Notes under the pieces: model-generated | Told to the model about the DNA's origin: nothing | Seen by the model: only the letters and a program-made list of their open reading frames with translations | Databases searched by the model: none | Made by a program: the position numbers and the translations under genes | In this document: positions 16,371 through 26,689 of the stretch, piece by piece | Layout: the number at the start of each line of letters is the position of its first letter | How positions within the stretch are numbered: position 1 is the first letter of the stretch | Origin: an uncultured Granulosicoccaceae bacterium | Lineage (GTDB): Bacteria; Pseudomonadota; Gammaproteobacteria; Granulosicoccales; Granulosicoccaceae | Direction: 5' to 3' | NCBI GenBank assembly: GCA_937998875.1 | Contig: CALLBO010000024.1 | Span: 40,177 to 104,176, forward strand | Length of the DNA stretch: 64,000 bases

Positions 16371-17546
16371 TTACCCTGCACTTCTCTTTTGTAACATATC
16401 TACCGCCGGCAGGACTTTACCTTCCAGAAACTCAAGGAAAGCACCGCCGCCAGTTGAGATATAGCTGATGTTGTCAGTAAGTCCGAACTGGTCTACAGCA
16501 GCTAAAGTGTCACCGCCACCGGCAATGGAAAACGCTTTAGAGTCTGCGATTGCCTGCCCAACCACTTTAGTTCCTTCTGCAAACTGGGCAAATTCGAATA
16601 CACCGACCGGACCATTCCAGACGATAGTTCCAGCGTTCTTTAAAATCTCTGCGTACTGACGTGCCGTCTCCGGCCCGACATCAAAAATCATCGCATCTTC
16701 TGCCACACCGTCAACCTTACACTCTGTAGCGGGTGTGGTTTCAGAAAACTCCGCACCACAGACCACATCTACAGGAACCGGTATGTTACCGCCTTTTTCC
16801 CTGGCAGCCACCATCAATCGTTTCGCTTCATCAACCAGATCTTCTTCGTAAAGCGACTTACCTACCTGATGGCCATCAGCTGCAATAAACGTATTCGCAA
16901 TACCACCGCCGACAATTAGCTGATCAACCACGCCGGATAGAGACTCGAGCACAGTCAATTTTGTAGAAACCTTGGAACCGCCCACGACAGCAACCATCGG
17001 GCGTGCAGGGTTATCCAGTGCGCGACCGAGTGCCTTCAATTCGCCGTCGAGCAGCGGCCCGGCGCACGCAACTGGCGCATGCTCAGCAACCCCGTGGGTT
17101 GAAGCCTGCGCACGATGCGCAGTACCAAAAGCATCCATCACAAAAACATCGCACAGCGATGCATACTTTTTAGCAAGCATTGCATCATCGGCCTTTTCAC
17201 CCGCATTAAAGCGCACATTTTCAAGCAAACTCACAGTGCCTGCTGCAACTTGCGGTGAATTATCAAGATAGTCTGCTACCAATGTTACCTGCTGACCGAG
17301 CAGCTTACTCATATGATCAGCTACCGGCTGCAAGGAAAACTGCGCTTCCGGATTGCCTTCCGTGGGTCGGCCAAGATGAGACATGACCATTACAGACGCA
17401 CCTTTTTCAAGCGCAAGTTTAATCGTCGGGAGCGAAGCAACAATTCTCAAGTCTGAAGTCACCACACCGTCTTTAACCGGCACATTAAGGTCTGCACGAA
17501 TCAATACGCGCTTATTGCCTACATCAATATCATTGAGCGTTTTCAT
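16371..17546 (-). CDS. pgk: phosphoglycerate kinase
   Basis: A 391-residue monomeric kinase. Conserved parts: [54 protein letters not shown] and the C-terminal GGGDTLAA with [13 protein letters not shown]. It transfers phosphate between 1,3-bisphosphoglycerate and ADP. It lies 84 nt after gap, and a strong terminator-like hairpin sits in that gap, so pgk and the following genes are probably read at lower level or from their own promoter. Confidence 0.97.
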   Translation of the reverse strand: MKTLNDIDVGNKRVLIRADLNVPVKDGVVTSDLRIVASLPTIKLALEKGASVMVMSHLGRPTEGNPEAQFSLQPVADHMSKLLGQQVTLVADYLDNSPQVAAGTVSLLENVRFNAGEKADDAMLAKKYASLCDVFVMDAFGTAHRAQASTHGVAEHAPVACAGPLLDGELKALGRALDNPARPMVAVVGGSKVSTKLTVLESLSGVVDQLIVGGGIANTFIAADGHQVGKSLYEEDLVDEAKRLMVAAREKGGNIPVPVDVVCGAEFSETTPATECKVDGVAEDAMIFDVGPETARQYAEILKNAGTIVWNGPVGVFEFAQFAEGTKVVGQAIADSKAFSIAGGGDTLAAVDQFGLTDNISYISTGGGAFLEFLEGKVLPAVDMLQKRSAG

Positions 17547-17572
17547 AGATCAATATCTTGGTTTACATTGCC

Positions 17573-17608
17573 TGAAACTAAAAAGGCCGGTCTTGTTCGA
17601 CCGGCCTT
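17573..17608 (-). terminator. intrinsic terminator or attenuator between gap and pgk
   Basis: Arms 17583-17592 and 17599-17608 are perfect 10-bp complements (AAGGCCGGTC and its reverse complement) with a 6-nt loop. On the minus strand the stem is followed by TTTTTAGTTT. It sits inside an operon-like gene run, so partial read-through into pgk-pyk-fba is likely and would give higher gap than pgk expression. Confidence 0.85.
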
Positions 17609-17630
17609 GTTTTACAATTGCTTTTTTTGG

Positions 17631-18635
17631 CTACTTAGCGTTCATTAATGCGACGGTAGTATCCAGCATGCGATTGGAGAAGCCCCACTCGTTGTCATAC
17701 CAGGAACAACACTTGACCAACGTACCGCCGTTGACGCGAGTCATACCTGCGTCAAAATTAGAAGTTGTACTTGTGTGGTTAAAGTCTGAAGACACCAGCG
17801 GCTCATCAGTGAATGCCAGCACTTTACCGTCTGCAGCATCTTTCATTACCTGGTTCACTTCTTCAACAGACGTATCGCGGGCCGCAACAAAAGCCAGATC
17901 AACCAGTGACACATTTATAGTAGGCACTCGCACTGAAAAACCATCGAGCTTGCCGTTCAGTTCAGGCAACACCAGCCCAACTGCCGCAGCCGCTCCGGTA
18001 CTGGTAGGAATCATTGACATAGTTGCAGAGCGCGCGCGCCGCAGATCAGAGTGGTAGACGTCTGTTAGTACCTGATCATTGGTGTAGGCATGAATTGTCG
18101 TCATCAGGCCATTGATCACACCGATCTTTTCATGCAACACCTTAACCATAGGTGCAAGGCAGTTAGTGGTACAACTAGCGTTTGAAATAACTGTATCTGA
18201 GGCCTTAAGTACACCCTCGTTGACACCATAAACCACCGTGGCATCAACATCCGCGCCACCAGGTGCTGAGATAATAACTTTCTTGGCACCACCGGCAATA
18301 TGGGCGCTGGCTTTCTCCTTTGAAGCGAAAAATCCAGTGCACTCTAATACAACATCAACATCATGCTCACCCCAGGGGAGCTTGGAAGGATCGCGTTCTG
18401 CGAATACCTTGATGCGATCGCCGTTGACGATCATGTCATCACCATCGACCTTAACCTCACCGGGGAATCGACCATGTGCTGTGTCGTACTTGGTCAGGTG
18501 TGCATTGGTTGCAGTATTGCCAAGGTCGTTGATTGCTACAACATCAAACTCTTTATTACGATCTGCTTCAAACAGTGCCCGTAAAATATTGCGCCCTATG
18601 CGCCCGTAACCGTTTATCGCTATCTTGATCGCCAT
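17631..18635 (-). CDS. gap: glyceraldehyde-3-phosphate dehydrogenase, type I
   Basis: A 334-residue NAD-type GAPDH. The N-terminal [14 protein letters not shown] binds the cofactor, [13 protein letters not shown] holds the catalytic Cys, and the His follows in TIHAYTND. The C-terminal [16 protein letters not shown] is typical. It is 22 nt after tkt and is followed by a strong hairpin before pgk. Aspartate in AINDLG after the second strand favours NAD over NADP. Confidence 0.97.
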   Translation of the reverse strand: MAIKIAINGYGRIGRNILRALFEADRNKEFDVVAINDLGNTATNAHLTKYDTAHGRFPGEVKVDGDDMIVNGDRIKVFAERDPSKLPWGEHDVDVVLECTGFFASKEKASAHIAGGAKKVIISAPGGADVDATVVYGVNEGVLKASDTVISNASCTTNCLAPMVKVLHEKIGVINGLMTTIHAYTNDQVLTDVYHSDLRRARSATMSMIPTSTGAAAAVGLVLPELNGKLDGFSVRVPTINVSLVDLAFVAARDTSVEEVNQVMKDAADGKVLAFTDEPLVSSDFNHTSTTSNFDAGMTRVNGGTLVKCCSWYDNEWGFSNRMLDTTVALMNAK

Positions 18636-18657
18636 TTATACTGTGCTCCGAGTTAAC

Positions 18658-20661
18658 TTAAAGAATTGCTTTGACGTTTTTAACTACATTCGCAGCGTTG
18701 AAACCGAAGTGTTCAAATACCTGATCTGCAGGACCGGATTCACCGAAGCTATCCAGACAGATCATCGCGCTGCGACTACCTGCATACTTGTACCACCCAC
18801 CAGATACGCCTGCCTCTATCACCACTCTGGCGGCAACCGATGCGGGCAAAACTGATTCCCGATAGGATTCGCTCTGACGATCAAAAACGTTTGTCGAAGG
18901 CATTGAGACCACACGACACCTAATTCCTTGGTCGGCCAACTCAGCCTGAGCTTCAACGGCCAGCCCCACTTCCGAGCCGGTCGCTATCAGGATTGCTTGC
19001 GGGTCCTCACTATCAATAAGAACATAGCCGCCTTTCTGGACATCTTCCAGTTGTTTCGCACTGCGTTTTTGTGGTGCTAAACCCTGGCGACTGAACAACA
19101 AGCTGCTTGGCCCATCGCTTCTTTCCAATGCTACTTTCCAGCTGACCGCCGCCTCGACTGCATCACAGGCACGCCAGACATCCATGTTAGGCATCAGGCG
19201 CAACGTAGCCGCTTGCTCTACCGGTTGATGTGTCGGGCCATCTTCACCGAGACCGATGGAGTCATGGGTAAAGACAAACAAAGATGGAATTTTCATCAGT
19301 GCTGCCATACGCAGTGCGTTACGCGCATACTCTGAAAACATCAGGAAAGTGGCGCCATAGACCTTAAACCCACCGTGCAAGACCATACCGTTCATAATGG
19401 CAGCCATGCCAAATTCACGCACGCCAAAATAGATGTAGTTACCGTCTGCGTGTTCTTCTATTCCCTTGCTTTCAGACCAGATAGTCAGGTTAGAACCCGC
19501 GAGATCTGCCGAGCCGCCGATTAACTCAGGCAACATCGGACCAAAGCCGTTTAAAGTATTCTGCGATGCTTTGCGAGAAGCTATTTTTTCAGCAGCTTTA
19601 TCAACGCTTGCGATAAACGCATTGGCTTTTTCATTCCAGTCTGCCGGAAGCTCACCTGCGATACGACGTTCAAACTCGGCGCATTCATCAGCGTGTTTTG
19701 AACGATATTCTTGCAACAATTCATTCCAGCCGGATTCAGCAGCTGCACCTTTTTCCTTCGCATCCCATGCGTTGTAAATGTCTGCCGGAATCTCAAACGG
19801 CGCGTGAGTCCAGCCTAATTTTTCACGGGTAAGTGCAATTTCATCAGCGCCTAACGGTGCACCGTGGCTTGACTCTTTACCTTCTTTGTTCGGAGATCCG
19901 AATCCTATTTTTGTCTGACAACAAATAAGCGTTGACTTGTCTGTTTGTGATTGCGCTTCTTTTATCGCCTTCTCGATGGCGGCACGATCATGACCATCAA
20001 CTGTTGGAATCACATGCCAGCCATAACTTTCAAATCGCTTTGGTGTGTCATCACTGAACCAGCCTTCGACTTCACCATCAATCGAAATGCCATTGTCATC
20101 ATAAAACGCAATCAGCTTGCCGAGCTTTAAAGTACCTGCCAGTGAACACACTTCGTGAGAGATACCTTCCATCAAACAGCCGTCACCCAGAAAGGTGTAA
20201 GTGTGGTGATTGATTAGCTCAAGACCCGGCTTGTTGTACTGCGCTGCGAGCGTGCGTTCGGCTATAGCCATACCTACCGCATTGCCCAATCCCTGCCCCA
20301 ACGGGCCGGTAGTGGTCTCTACCCCCGGTGCGTAACCGTACTCCGGGTGACCCGGGGTTTTCGAATGCAACTGTCGAAAGTTCTTGAGTTCCGAGATATC
20401 CAGGTCGTAGCCGGACAGATGCAACAGCGAATACAACAGCATTGAGCCGTGGCCGTTCGACAGCACAAAACGATCACGGTCAATCCAGTCGGGATTTGAC
20501 GGATTGTGTTTAAGAAAACCATTCCACAGAGTCTCGGCAATATCGGCCATGCCCATTGGCGCGCCGGGATGACCTGAGTTGGCCTGCTGCACTGCGTCCA
20601 TGCTGAGGGCGCGGATGGCGTTCGCCAGGTTTCGATGAGTCCGGGTTTGATGATCTGTCAT
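18658..20661 (-). CDS. tkt: transketolase
   Basis: Starting at ATG 20661 ([20 protein letters not shown]) gives 667 residues, the usual length; the frame is open 21 codons further but that tail has no match. The TPP motif [18 protein letters not shown] and substrate residues in [26 protein letters not shown] and [16 protein letters not shown] are present. It moves two-carbon units in the pentose phosphate pathway. It is the first gene of the operon with gap, pgk, pyk and fba. The 377-nt region to rpoD on the other side carries promoters in both directions. Confidence 0.97.
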   Translation of the reverse strand: MTDHQTRTHRNLANAIRALSMDAVQQANSGHPGAPMGMADIAETLWNGFLKHNPSNPDWIDRDRFVLSNGHGSMLLYSLLHLSGYDLDISELKNFRQLHSKTPGHPEYGYAPGVETTTGPLGQGLGNAVGMAIAERTLAAQYNKPGLELINHHTYTFLGDGCLMEGISHEVCSLAGTLKLGKLIAFYDDNGISIDGEVEGWFSDDTPKRFESYGWHVIPTVDGHDRAAIEKAIKEAQSQTDKSTLICCQTKIGFGSPNKEGKESSHGAPLGADEIALTREKLGWTHAPFEIPADIYNAWDAKEKGAAAESGWNELLQEYRSKHADECAEFERRIAGELPADWNEKANAFIASVDKAAEKIASRKASQNTLNGFGPMLPELIGGSADLAGSNLTIWSESKGIEEHADGNYIYFGVREFGMAAIMNGMVLHGGFKVYGATFLMFSEYARNALRMAALMKIPSLFVFTHDSIGLGEDGPTHQPVEQAATLRLMPNMDVWRACDAVEAAVSWKVALERSDGPSSLLFSRQGLAPQKRSAKQLEDVQKGGYVLIDSEDPQAILIATGSEVGLAVEAQAELADQGIRCRVVSMPSTNVFDRQSESYRESVLPASVAARVVIEAGVSGGWYKYAGSRSAMICLDSFGESGPADQVFEHFGFNAANVVKNVKAIL

Positions 20662-20981
20662 TAGTTTTTTCGATGTCTGTAAATTCGATGTCAGAAGGCA
20701 CGGTTGGCAACGATGGAATGACACATCGAGGCGGTATTGGTGGCAATCTGAAGAGGCAAATCACCGGAGTCGTTTCAACGAATGCAACGTTTCACAATCA
20801 GGCGCGCGAACAACCCGCAAATATAGCATTTGCAGCCTCGGCCGGAAACCGCGATATTTCAAAATCTGCCCCCTATTCTTCGAGTGAATACCACCCAACA
20901 GGTTGAAAAGAATTACTTTTCTTGAAAAAAATACCACCGGCCTTATGTTCATTTTTCACCCGGCAAATGAGCCTTATTTGC

Positions 20982-21010
20982 TGGACAAAAAATAGCCACT
21001 TCGCTAAACT
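20982..21010 (+). promoter_or_regulatory. sigma-70-type promoter for rpoD
   Basis: TGGACA (20982-20987) is separated by exactly 17 nt from TAAACT (21005-21010). This places transcription start near 21017, about 22 nt before the rpoD GTG. The rest of the tkt-rpoD intergenic region shows no open frame of interest. A TATATT box at 20820-20825 on the minus strand is a weak candidate for tkt. Confidence 0.5.
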
Positions 21011-21038
21011 GGTGGTTTGCGTTTAATAAGGAGTCTTC

Positions 21039-22892
21039 GTGGCCGCCAGATCCGCTCGTAAAACGCCAATGGACCAGAACCAGCAGTCCAGAATCCGCGA
21101 ACTCATCGTTAAGGGCAAGGAACAGGGTTACCTGACCTACGCCGAAGTAAATGATCACCTGCCAGACGGCATGGTCGACACCGACCAGGTCGAAGAGATC
21201 ATTGCCACCATTAACGACATGGGCATCACCGTCCATGAAGCAGCACCCGATGCTGATACCCTCATCCTATCTGACAGCAGCAACAACGTCAGCACCGATG
21301 AAGATGCAGCAGATGAAGCGGCAGCAGCACTTGCAAGTGTTGATGGTGAGTTCGGCAGAACCACTGACCCCGTGCGTATGTACATGCGTGAGATGGGAAC
21401 GGTTGAACTGCTTACACGCGAAGGCGAAATCGAAATCGCCAAGCGCATTGAAGAAGGTCTGGGCCAGGTACTAACCGCCCTGTCCGCCTACCCCGGCACC
21501 GTGCAGGCAATTCTCGATCGCTATACCAAGGTTGCAGCAGAAGAAGCCCGCATGAATGACCTGCTGGTTGGCTTCATCGATCCAAACGCACCCGACGAAA
21601 TTCCAACACCTGCTCAACAACAGGCAAATCAGGAAGCCAAAGACGACGATGAAGAAGAAGTCGTCGACACAGGCCCTGACCCTGAAGAAGTTCGCGAGCG
21701 TATGGTCGCACTTGAAGCAGCTCACCGAAAAGCCATGACTGCCGTTGGCAAGATCAAAGACGGCAGCAGCCCTGATCTTGAAAAAGCCACAGCAAAGTCG
21801 ACGGCTATGATCATGGAGATCAAGCTATCGCCGAACTTTGTTGATCAACTCACCAGAGCATTGCGTGAGAAAGTTGATCGCATCCGCACGCAGGAAAAAG
21901 CTATTCGTGACATCTGCATCAGAGAGTGCGGCATGCCACGTAAGGTATTCATCTCCACCTTCCCGACTAATGAAACCGATCCAGCCTGGCTTGATCAACA
22001 GATCGCGAGTGGGGAAGACTACGGCGCTAAACTCGCAGAGCAGCGTGAAGAATTTGAACGCTATCAGCGCAGACTGCGCGTTGTAGAAGAAGAAACCAAA
22101 CTAACCGTTAACCAGATCAAAGAGATCAGCCGCCGTATCTCGATTGGAGAAGCGAAAGCACGCCGCGCCAAGAAAGAAATGGTCGAGGCCAACCTGCGAC
22201 TGGTTATCTCGATCGCCAAGAAGTACACCAACCGTGGTTTGCAGTTCCTTGATCTTATTCAGGAAGGCAATATCGGTTTGATGAAAGCGGTTGATAAATT
22301 TGAATACCGCCGGGGTTATAAATTTTCAACCTACGCTACCTGGTGGATTAGACAAGCAATTACACGCTCTATTGCTGATCAGGCCCGAACCATCCGTATT
22401 CCGGTACACATGATCGAGACAATCAACAAGCTCAACCGTATCTCACGCCAGATGCTGCAAAAGATGGGGCGTGAAGCCACACCTGAAGAGCTTGCCGAGC
22501 AAATGGAGATGCCGGAAGATAAGATTCGCAAGGTTCTGAAGATTGCCAAAGAACCCATCTCAATGGAGACGCCAATCGGTGATGATGAAGATTCCCACCT
22601 CGGTGATTTCATTGAGGATCAGAACATACTGTCACCGGTAGACTCAGCGACATCAGGCGGGCTGGGTGAAACCACTCACGAAGTACTGGCAAGCCTCACT
22701 CCACGAGAAGCAAAAGTACTGCGGATGCGTTTTGGTATCGACATGAATACCGACCACACACTTGAAGAAGTCGGCAAGCAGTTTGATGTTACCCGCGAGC
22801 GTATTCGTCAGATAGAAGCTAAAGCGCTTAGAAAACTACGGCACCCGACCAGATCGGAGCAGCTACGCAGCTTTTTGGACAGTGATAACTGA
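21039..22892 (+). CDS. rpoD: RNA polymerase primary sigma factor
   Basis: A 617-residue sigma-70. The start is GTG 21039 with AAGGAG five nt before. Domain order: region 1.1 (about residues 15-60), region 1.2 [11 protein letters not shown], an acidic non-conserved region (about 170-220) with a DDDEEEVV stretch, region 2 with [16 protein letters not shown] and [13 protein letters not shown], region 3, and region 4 with the helix-turn-helix [21 protein letters not shown]. It directs general transcription. It is divergent from tkt and followed by a strong terminator, so it is read alone. The usual neighbours rpsU and dnaG are not adjacent here. Confidence 0.98.
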   Translation: MAARSARKTPMDQNQQSRIRELIVKGKEQGYLTYAEVNDHLPDGMVDTDQVEEIIATINDMGITVHEAAPDADTLILSDSSNNVSTDEDAADEAAAALASVDGEFGRTTDPVRMYMREMGTVELLTREGEIEIAKRIEEGLGQVLTALSAYPGTVQAILDRYTKVAAEEARMNDLLVGFIDPNAPDEIPTPAQQQANQEAKDDDEEEVVDTGPDPEEVRERMVALEAAHRKAMTAVGKIKDGSSPDLEKATAKSTAMIMEIKLSPNFVDQLTRALREKVDRIRTQEKAIRDICIRECGMPRKVFISTFPTNETDPAWLDQQIASGEDYGAKLAEQREEFERYQRRLRVVEEETKLTVNQIKEISRRISIGEAKARRAKKEMVEANLRLVISIAKKYTNRGLQFLDLIQEGNIGLMKAVDKFEYRRGYKFSTYATWWIRQAITRSIADQARTIRIPVHMIETINKLNRISRQMLQKMGREATPEELAEQMEMPEDKIRKVLKIAKEPISMETPIGDDEDSHLGDFIEDQNILSPVDSATSGGLGETTHEVLASLTPREAKVLRMRFGIDMNTDHTLEEVGKQFDVTRERIRQIEAKALRKLRHPTRSEQLRSFLDSDN

Positions 22893-22919
22893 TAGTAAAA
22901 TTAGAAATAAGTGCTAATT

Positions 22920-22948
22920 AAAAACGCGGCCAATGGCCGCGTTTTTTT
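22920..22948 (+). terminator. intrinsic terminator of rpoD
   Basis: The stem AAAACGCGGCCA pairs with TGGCCGCGTTTT across a very small loop and is followed by a run of eight T. It begins 28 nt after the rpoD stop. Confidence 0.9.
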
Positions 22949-23177
22949 TGCCTGTATCTGAATTGCACCTCGTGAAATTCACCTCCCGCACTTAGATGCT
23001 CATCTATGCAGAGTCTCGTGAAGTGATGCAGCGAAAAGCCAGACACACACAAGCTAGCAATGTGCGAAGCACGAGCCCTTCTGCTTTTAACAGCGTTTAA
23101 TCAGTTTTGAAATTTATCGTGGAGACAGGCCTTATTTATCTAAAAGATGGGCGGCAGGACGCCGCGTTAGCGAAGTT

Positions 23178-23325
23178 GGCACATGGATGTGCCGTCTGAG
23201 CGGCCTGTTGGAGCGATAAGATTCAAAATGCCGCAGGCACCCGTAGGGCAGATAAAGTCGCGCAAAGACTTTTTGCTTCGTTTTTGGTCTTTTTAAAAAT
23301 GAAGGCCCGCGGCAGCGATGCCGCG
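23178..23325. repeat. dispersed structured repeat, copy 1
   Basis: The stretch about 23202-23312 matches the reverse complement of 63880-63994. Shared blocks include GCCTGTTGGAGCG, ATTCAAAATGCCGCAGGCAC and TTTTGGTCTTTTTAAAA. Copy 1 forms three hairpins: GGCACAT-GG-ATGTGCC (23178-23193); CTTCGTTTTT with AAAAATGAAG around GGTCTTTT; and CGCGGCA-GCGA-TGCCGCG (23308-23325), which has a GNRA tetraloop. The wider gap 22949-23384 between rpoD and tctA holds no credible gene. No transposase is present. It may be a non-autonomous repeat or a multi-copy RNA element. Confidence 0.6.
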
Positions 23326-23384
23326 CTAGCACGCATAAAAAAGGCACACTCTCCGAAGATGTCTCACAAACAAGCCATAATTTT

Positions 23385-24875
23385 TTAAGAGTGACGTCGC
23401 ACAACGCTATACAAAAAACGCAGTATCGGAATAGTCCATAGCACAATGACAACAACACCCAGTGTCGCGGCTATAGGCCTTGAAAAGAAGCCCATCCAAT
23501 CACCGTCAGCTTTAATCATTGATGACATGAAGTTATCTTCCAGCATAGTTCCAAGCACCATACCCAGAATTGTCGGAGCAACAGGAAAACCGTTCTCTTC
23601 CATAAAATAGGCAAGTACACCCAGAACAAGCATGACGGTCACACCGAAAACAGTATTGTTTATCGCGAAAGAACCGACAATACAAAACATCAGTATGATA
23701 GGAATTAATACATTTCTTGGTATACGCAGTATCTGACGTGAAAATCGAATAGCAAGAAAACCTAACGGAATTAGCGCCAGGTTCGCTAAAAAGAAAACAA
23801 CAAAAACTGAATGTATCAGCTCAGGTTGGTTAAGAAAAACGGTCGGGCCGGGATTCATACCCTTCATATATAAGACACCGATAGCAATAGCGGTAATAGA
23901 ATCACCGGGGATGCCGAAGACCAGAGCTGGAACCCATGCACCGGACAAACCTGCATTGTTTGCCGTACCTGCATCAACCAGTCCTTCTACATGACCGGTA
24001 CCAAACTTTTCTTTATTCTTTGAAAAACGTTTTGATACAGCAAATGAAATCCATGCTGCAATATCAGCCCCTGCACCGGGTAAAATGCCGACAACAGCGC
24101 CAATGAAACCTCCTCTTACAACGTTGAGCTTGTACTTCGACAACACACTGCCTATACCTGCGAAAACGCGCTTTATTGGTTGTTGCACGACTGTTTCAAC
24201 AGGGGACGTGGAAACAACAAACCGGATGACTTCCGAAATGGCGAACATACCGATCATAGCCGGTATAAAACTAATCCCTGCCATCATCTCTACACTGCCA
24301 AACGTAAAGCGCGGGTGTCCGGCTGTAATATCAATGCCGATGGTTGATATAAACAGCCCTAGTAACAAAGAAACAAGCGATTTTAGCGTTGATCCGCTGG
24401 AAATAATCACGGCACATGACAAACCCAGACAGGCTAACCAGAAGTATTCATAAGATGAAAATTTGATCGCAAACTCAGCCAGTACCGGTGCGGTAAGAGA
24501 AAGCATGATCGAGCCCATCACACCACCAATTGCCGCGCATACCAGGCTGGTACCGAGTGCCAGCTCTGCCTTACCTTTACGGGTAAGTGCATAGGCTTCA
24601 TCACAATAGGCAGCTGATGCCGGCGTTCCGGGAATGCGTAGCAACGCACCCGGAATGTCACCGGCGAATATGGCCATGGCGACGGTCGTAACAATGCAGG
24701 CGATTGCCGGCACCGGGTCCATGTAGAAAGTAAAAGGTATAAGTAAGGCAGTTGCCATGGTTGCAGTCAGCCCGGGAATGGAACCGATAAACAACCCGAA
24801 TATGGCTGCCAGCAACATAACGCCCAACACATAAGGCTGAAACACCAGGCTCAAAGCCAGTAGCAGTGCATCCAT
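23385..24875 (-). CDS. tctA: tripartite tricarboxylate transporter permease, large subunit
   Basis: A 496-residue protein with about 12 membrane helices and the TctA hallmarks GLFIGSIPGLTATMATALLIPFTF near the start and GAVVGILPGAGADIAAWISFAVSKR in the middle. With TctB it forms the membrane part of a TTT system, driven by an ion gradient and fed by a periplasmic binding protein. It is third in tctC-tctB-tctA, 22 nt after tctB. The substrate is unknown; TTT systems take carboxylates and other small organic acids. Confidence 0.95.
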   Translation of the reverse strand: MDALLLALSLVFQPYVLGVMLLAAIFGLFIGSIPGLTATMATALLIPFTFYMDPVPAIACIVTTVAMAIFAGDIPGALLRIPGTPASAAYCDEAYALTRKGKAELALGTSLVCAAIGGVMGSIMLSLTAPVLAEFAIKFSSYEYFWLACLGLSCAVIISSGSTLKSLVSLLLGLFISTIGIDITAGHPRFTFGSVEMMAGISFIPAMIGMFAISEVIRFVVSTSPVETVVQQPIKRVFAGIGSVLSKYKLNVVRGGFIGAVVGILPGAGADIAAWISFAVSKRFSKNKEKFGTGHVEGLVDAGTANNAGLSGAWVPALVFGIPGDSITAIAIGVLYMKGMNPGPTVFLNQPELIHSVFVVFFLANLALIPLGFLAIRFSRQILRIPRNVLIPIILMFCIVGSFAINNTVFGVTVMLVLGVLAYFMEENGFPVAPTILGMVLGTMLEDNFMSSMIKADGDWMGFFSRPIAATLGVVVIVLWTIPILRFLYSVVRRHS

Positions 24876-24897
24876 GGAGAGCTAGTGATCCATCCGA

Positions 24898-25443
24898 CTA
24901 GTACACCAACCCCTGAAGCAAACCGGCAGGCAATGGGACCAGCAACAGTTTGGCAAATGTGAAGTGCAGAACCGCTGTAGTCGCTGTGGCAATCAACACC
25001 GAAAGTAGAATGGAACTACCAAACCTGTAAAGAAGCACAGTCAGGATCAGCATTGATGAAATAATAAAACCGAGAAAGTTGGAAAACAGGATGTACCCAA
25101 TCAACGCAAGCAATACCAGCAACAGATTTAGCTTTAAGTGTGATTGCTTTAACCACGGTCCAGCTTCTAACCAATGGTCGCCTGAGGAATGCGTGTCTGC
25201 AGAATTGCCATCTATGGCATGCAGTTCTACAGCATGTGGCTCCACACTGGCGCGTCGTTTACTCGCTATACCGCGAATAATCAATAATAGCCCGCTTGCG
25301 ATAAGTGCTACACCGATAAGTCGCGGGAACAGATCAGGGCCATAACGCTGACCGTGCAGCGACGGGAAGGTTTGCGTGTAAGCGATTTCCGCTATTGCGA
25401 AAACCACCAACACGCAACCCGCTATGGCATCATTAAATCGCAC
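24898..25443 (-). CDS. tctB: tripartite tricarboxylate transporter, small membrane subunit
   Basis: A 181-residue protein with four membrane segments in the TctB pattern, and GPDLFPRLIGVALIASGLLL after the first helix. It starts at GTG 25443, 27 nt after the tctC stop. The polar linker between helices 2 and 3 (about residues 60-95) is His/Ser/Asp-rich and differs from the rest. It works with TctA and the Bug-type binding protein encoded next to it. Confidence 0.92.
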   Translation of the reverse strand: MRFNDAIAGCVLVVFAIAEIAYTQTFPSLHGQRYGPDLFPRLIGVALIASGLLLIIRGIASKRRASVEPHAVELHAIDGNSADTHSSGDHWLEAGPWLKQSHLKLNLLLVLLALIGYILFSNFLGFIISSMLILTVLLYRFGSSILLSVLIATATTAVLHFTFAKLLLVPLPAGLLQGLVY

Positions 25444-25470
25444 AGTACGACAATGAAAAGGTTCTGCAGA

Positions 25471-26460
25471 CTATTTGGCCAGGCCAACCGCTTGCATTAC
25501 GCCACCTAATGCAGCATCGCTATCTACCATCCATTGATCGAACTCCGCACCGGGCTTCCACACCAACCCAAATCCACGACCTTTCATAAAGTCCTGAAAC
25601 TCTGCAGAGTTCCATACTTTCTCAAATGCAGCAGTCAATGTGGCGGTAACATCATCCGGCAGGCCTTTCGGACCCGCCAAACCGCGCCAGGCAGCTAACT
25701 GCCAATCAATATCAGCTGATTCTTTTAAGGTAGGAACGTCGGCAAATGCACCATTACGTTCAGTGTCCATGACCGCAAGTGCTTTCACTTTGCCGGCATC
25801 TATCAGTGCGCCTGCTTCAACGATTGAGCAAGTCACAATATCTACACCACCAGACACCAGCTCCTGCAGTCCGGGCGCTGCACCTTTAGATGGAACCCAC
25901 GGGGAAGCATCAGGTGATATACCCGCGGTATTCAACATACCCGCCAATGCCAAATGCCAGATACCACCCTGTCCGGTACCAGAACCTTTGTGCTGACCGG
26001 GGTTTGCTTTGATAGCATCGATTGCCTCTTTTGCACTAGTCCAGGGTGAGTCTGCGCTAACCATAAAACCGGCCGCGTCGTAGTTATACAAAGCTATAGG
26101 GGTATAGTCTTTTCCAGTGAGTTCGGTTAAACCCGCCCAGTGCATCATGCCGGTCTCAACCGTGATAACACCCAGTGTGTAGCCGTCCGGTTCTGCAGTC
26201 GCAATCGCGGAATGACCAACAACACCACTTCCGCCGGTGCGATTTACTACATTTACCGGCGTTCCAAGCTCTTTCTCCATTAGTGTACCGATCATTCGAC
26301 CAGTCGCATCCGTACCACCGCCAGCGCCCCAGGGCACAATCAAGGTAATTGGTCGCTCAGGATAAGCCGCGAGAACCGATGTCGTCATGGCTACCGATAA
26401 TACCGCTGCTCCGGAAGCTGCCAGCAAGAGTCGTCGAGTCGTTTTCAATAGAGCATGCAT
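25471..26460 (-). CDS. tctC: TctC/Bug-family periplasmic substrate-binding protein
   Basis: A 329-residue protein with a signal peptide (basic start, then LLLAASGAAVLSVAMTTSV, cleavage near VLAAYP). The mature N-terminus AYPERPITLIVPWGAGGGTDATGR is the family's ligand-binding loop. GGAGGAAAT precedes ATG. It delivers the substrate to TctAB. It is the first gene of the operon and is divergent from the Ldh-family dehydrogenase gene at 26690, which suggests that the imported compound may feed that pathway. That link is inference. Confidence 0.95.
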   Translation of the reverse strand: MHALLKTTRRLLLAASGAAVLSVAMTTSVLAAYPERPITLIVPWGAGGGTDATGRMIGTLMEKELGTPVNVVNRTGGSGVVGHSAIATAEPDGYTLGVITVETGMMHWAGLTELTGKDYTPIALYNYDAAGFMVSADSPWTSAKEAIDAIKANPGQHKGSGTGQGGIWHLALAGMLNTAGISPDASPWVPSKGAAPGLQELVSGGVDIVTCSIVEAGALIDAGKVKALAVMDTERNGAFADVPTLKESADIDWQLAAWRGLAGPKGLPDDVTATLTAAFEKVWNSAEFQDFMKGRGFGLVWKPGAEFDQWMVDSDAALGGVMQAVGLAK

Positions 26461-26689
26461 AAGTTATTTCCTCCAGGGTAAAAATAATAAGGCACTACAC
26501 AAACAACGAGATTGTGCTTGTCCATTTCACGCCAATTCACCGTAGCAAAATATCGACTGGGATACTAGTGGGCCGTGCGGGGAAGCCTCGCAAGAAACTG
26601 ACGCAGCCTTCGTTGTAATCTATTGGCATCAGGCTAATGACCTCTTGTAGCCTATTGACCACCAAACACCTGACAGGAGAAACAGATCC

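Noticed and set aside
20662..20724. N-terminal extension of transketolase
   Set aside because: The family starts at [13 protein letters not shown]; the added residues have no match and no ribosome site.
23132..23458. Minus-strand 108-residue open frame upstream of rpoD's end
   Set aside because: It covers the dispersed repeat and overlaps the end of tctA; the same peptide pattern at the right edge comes from repeat copy 2.
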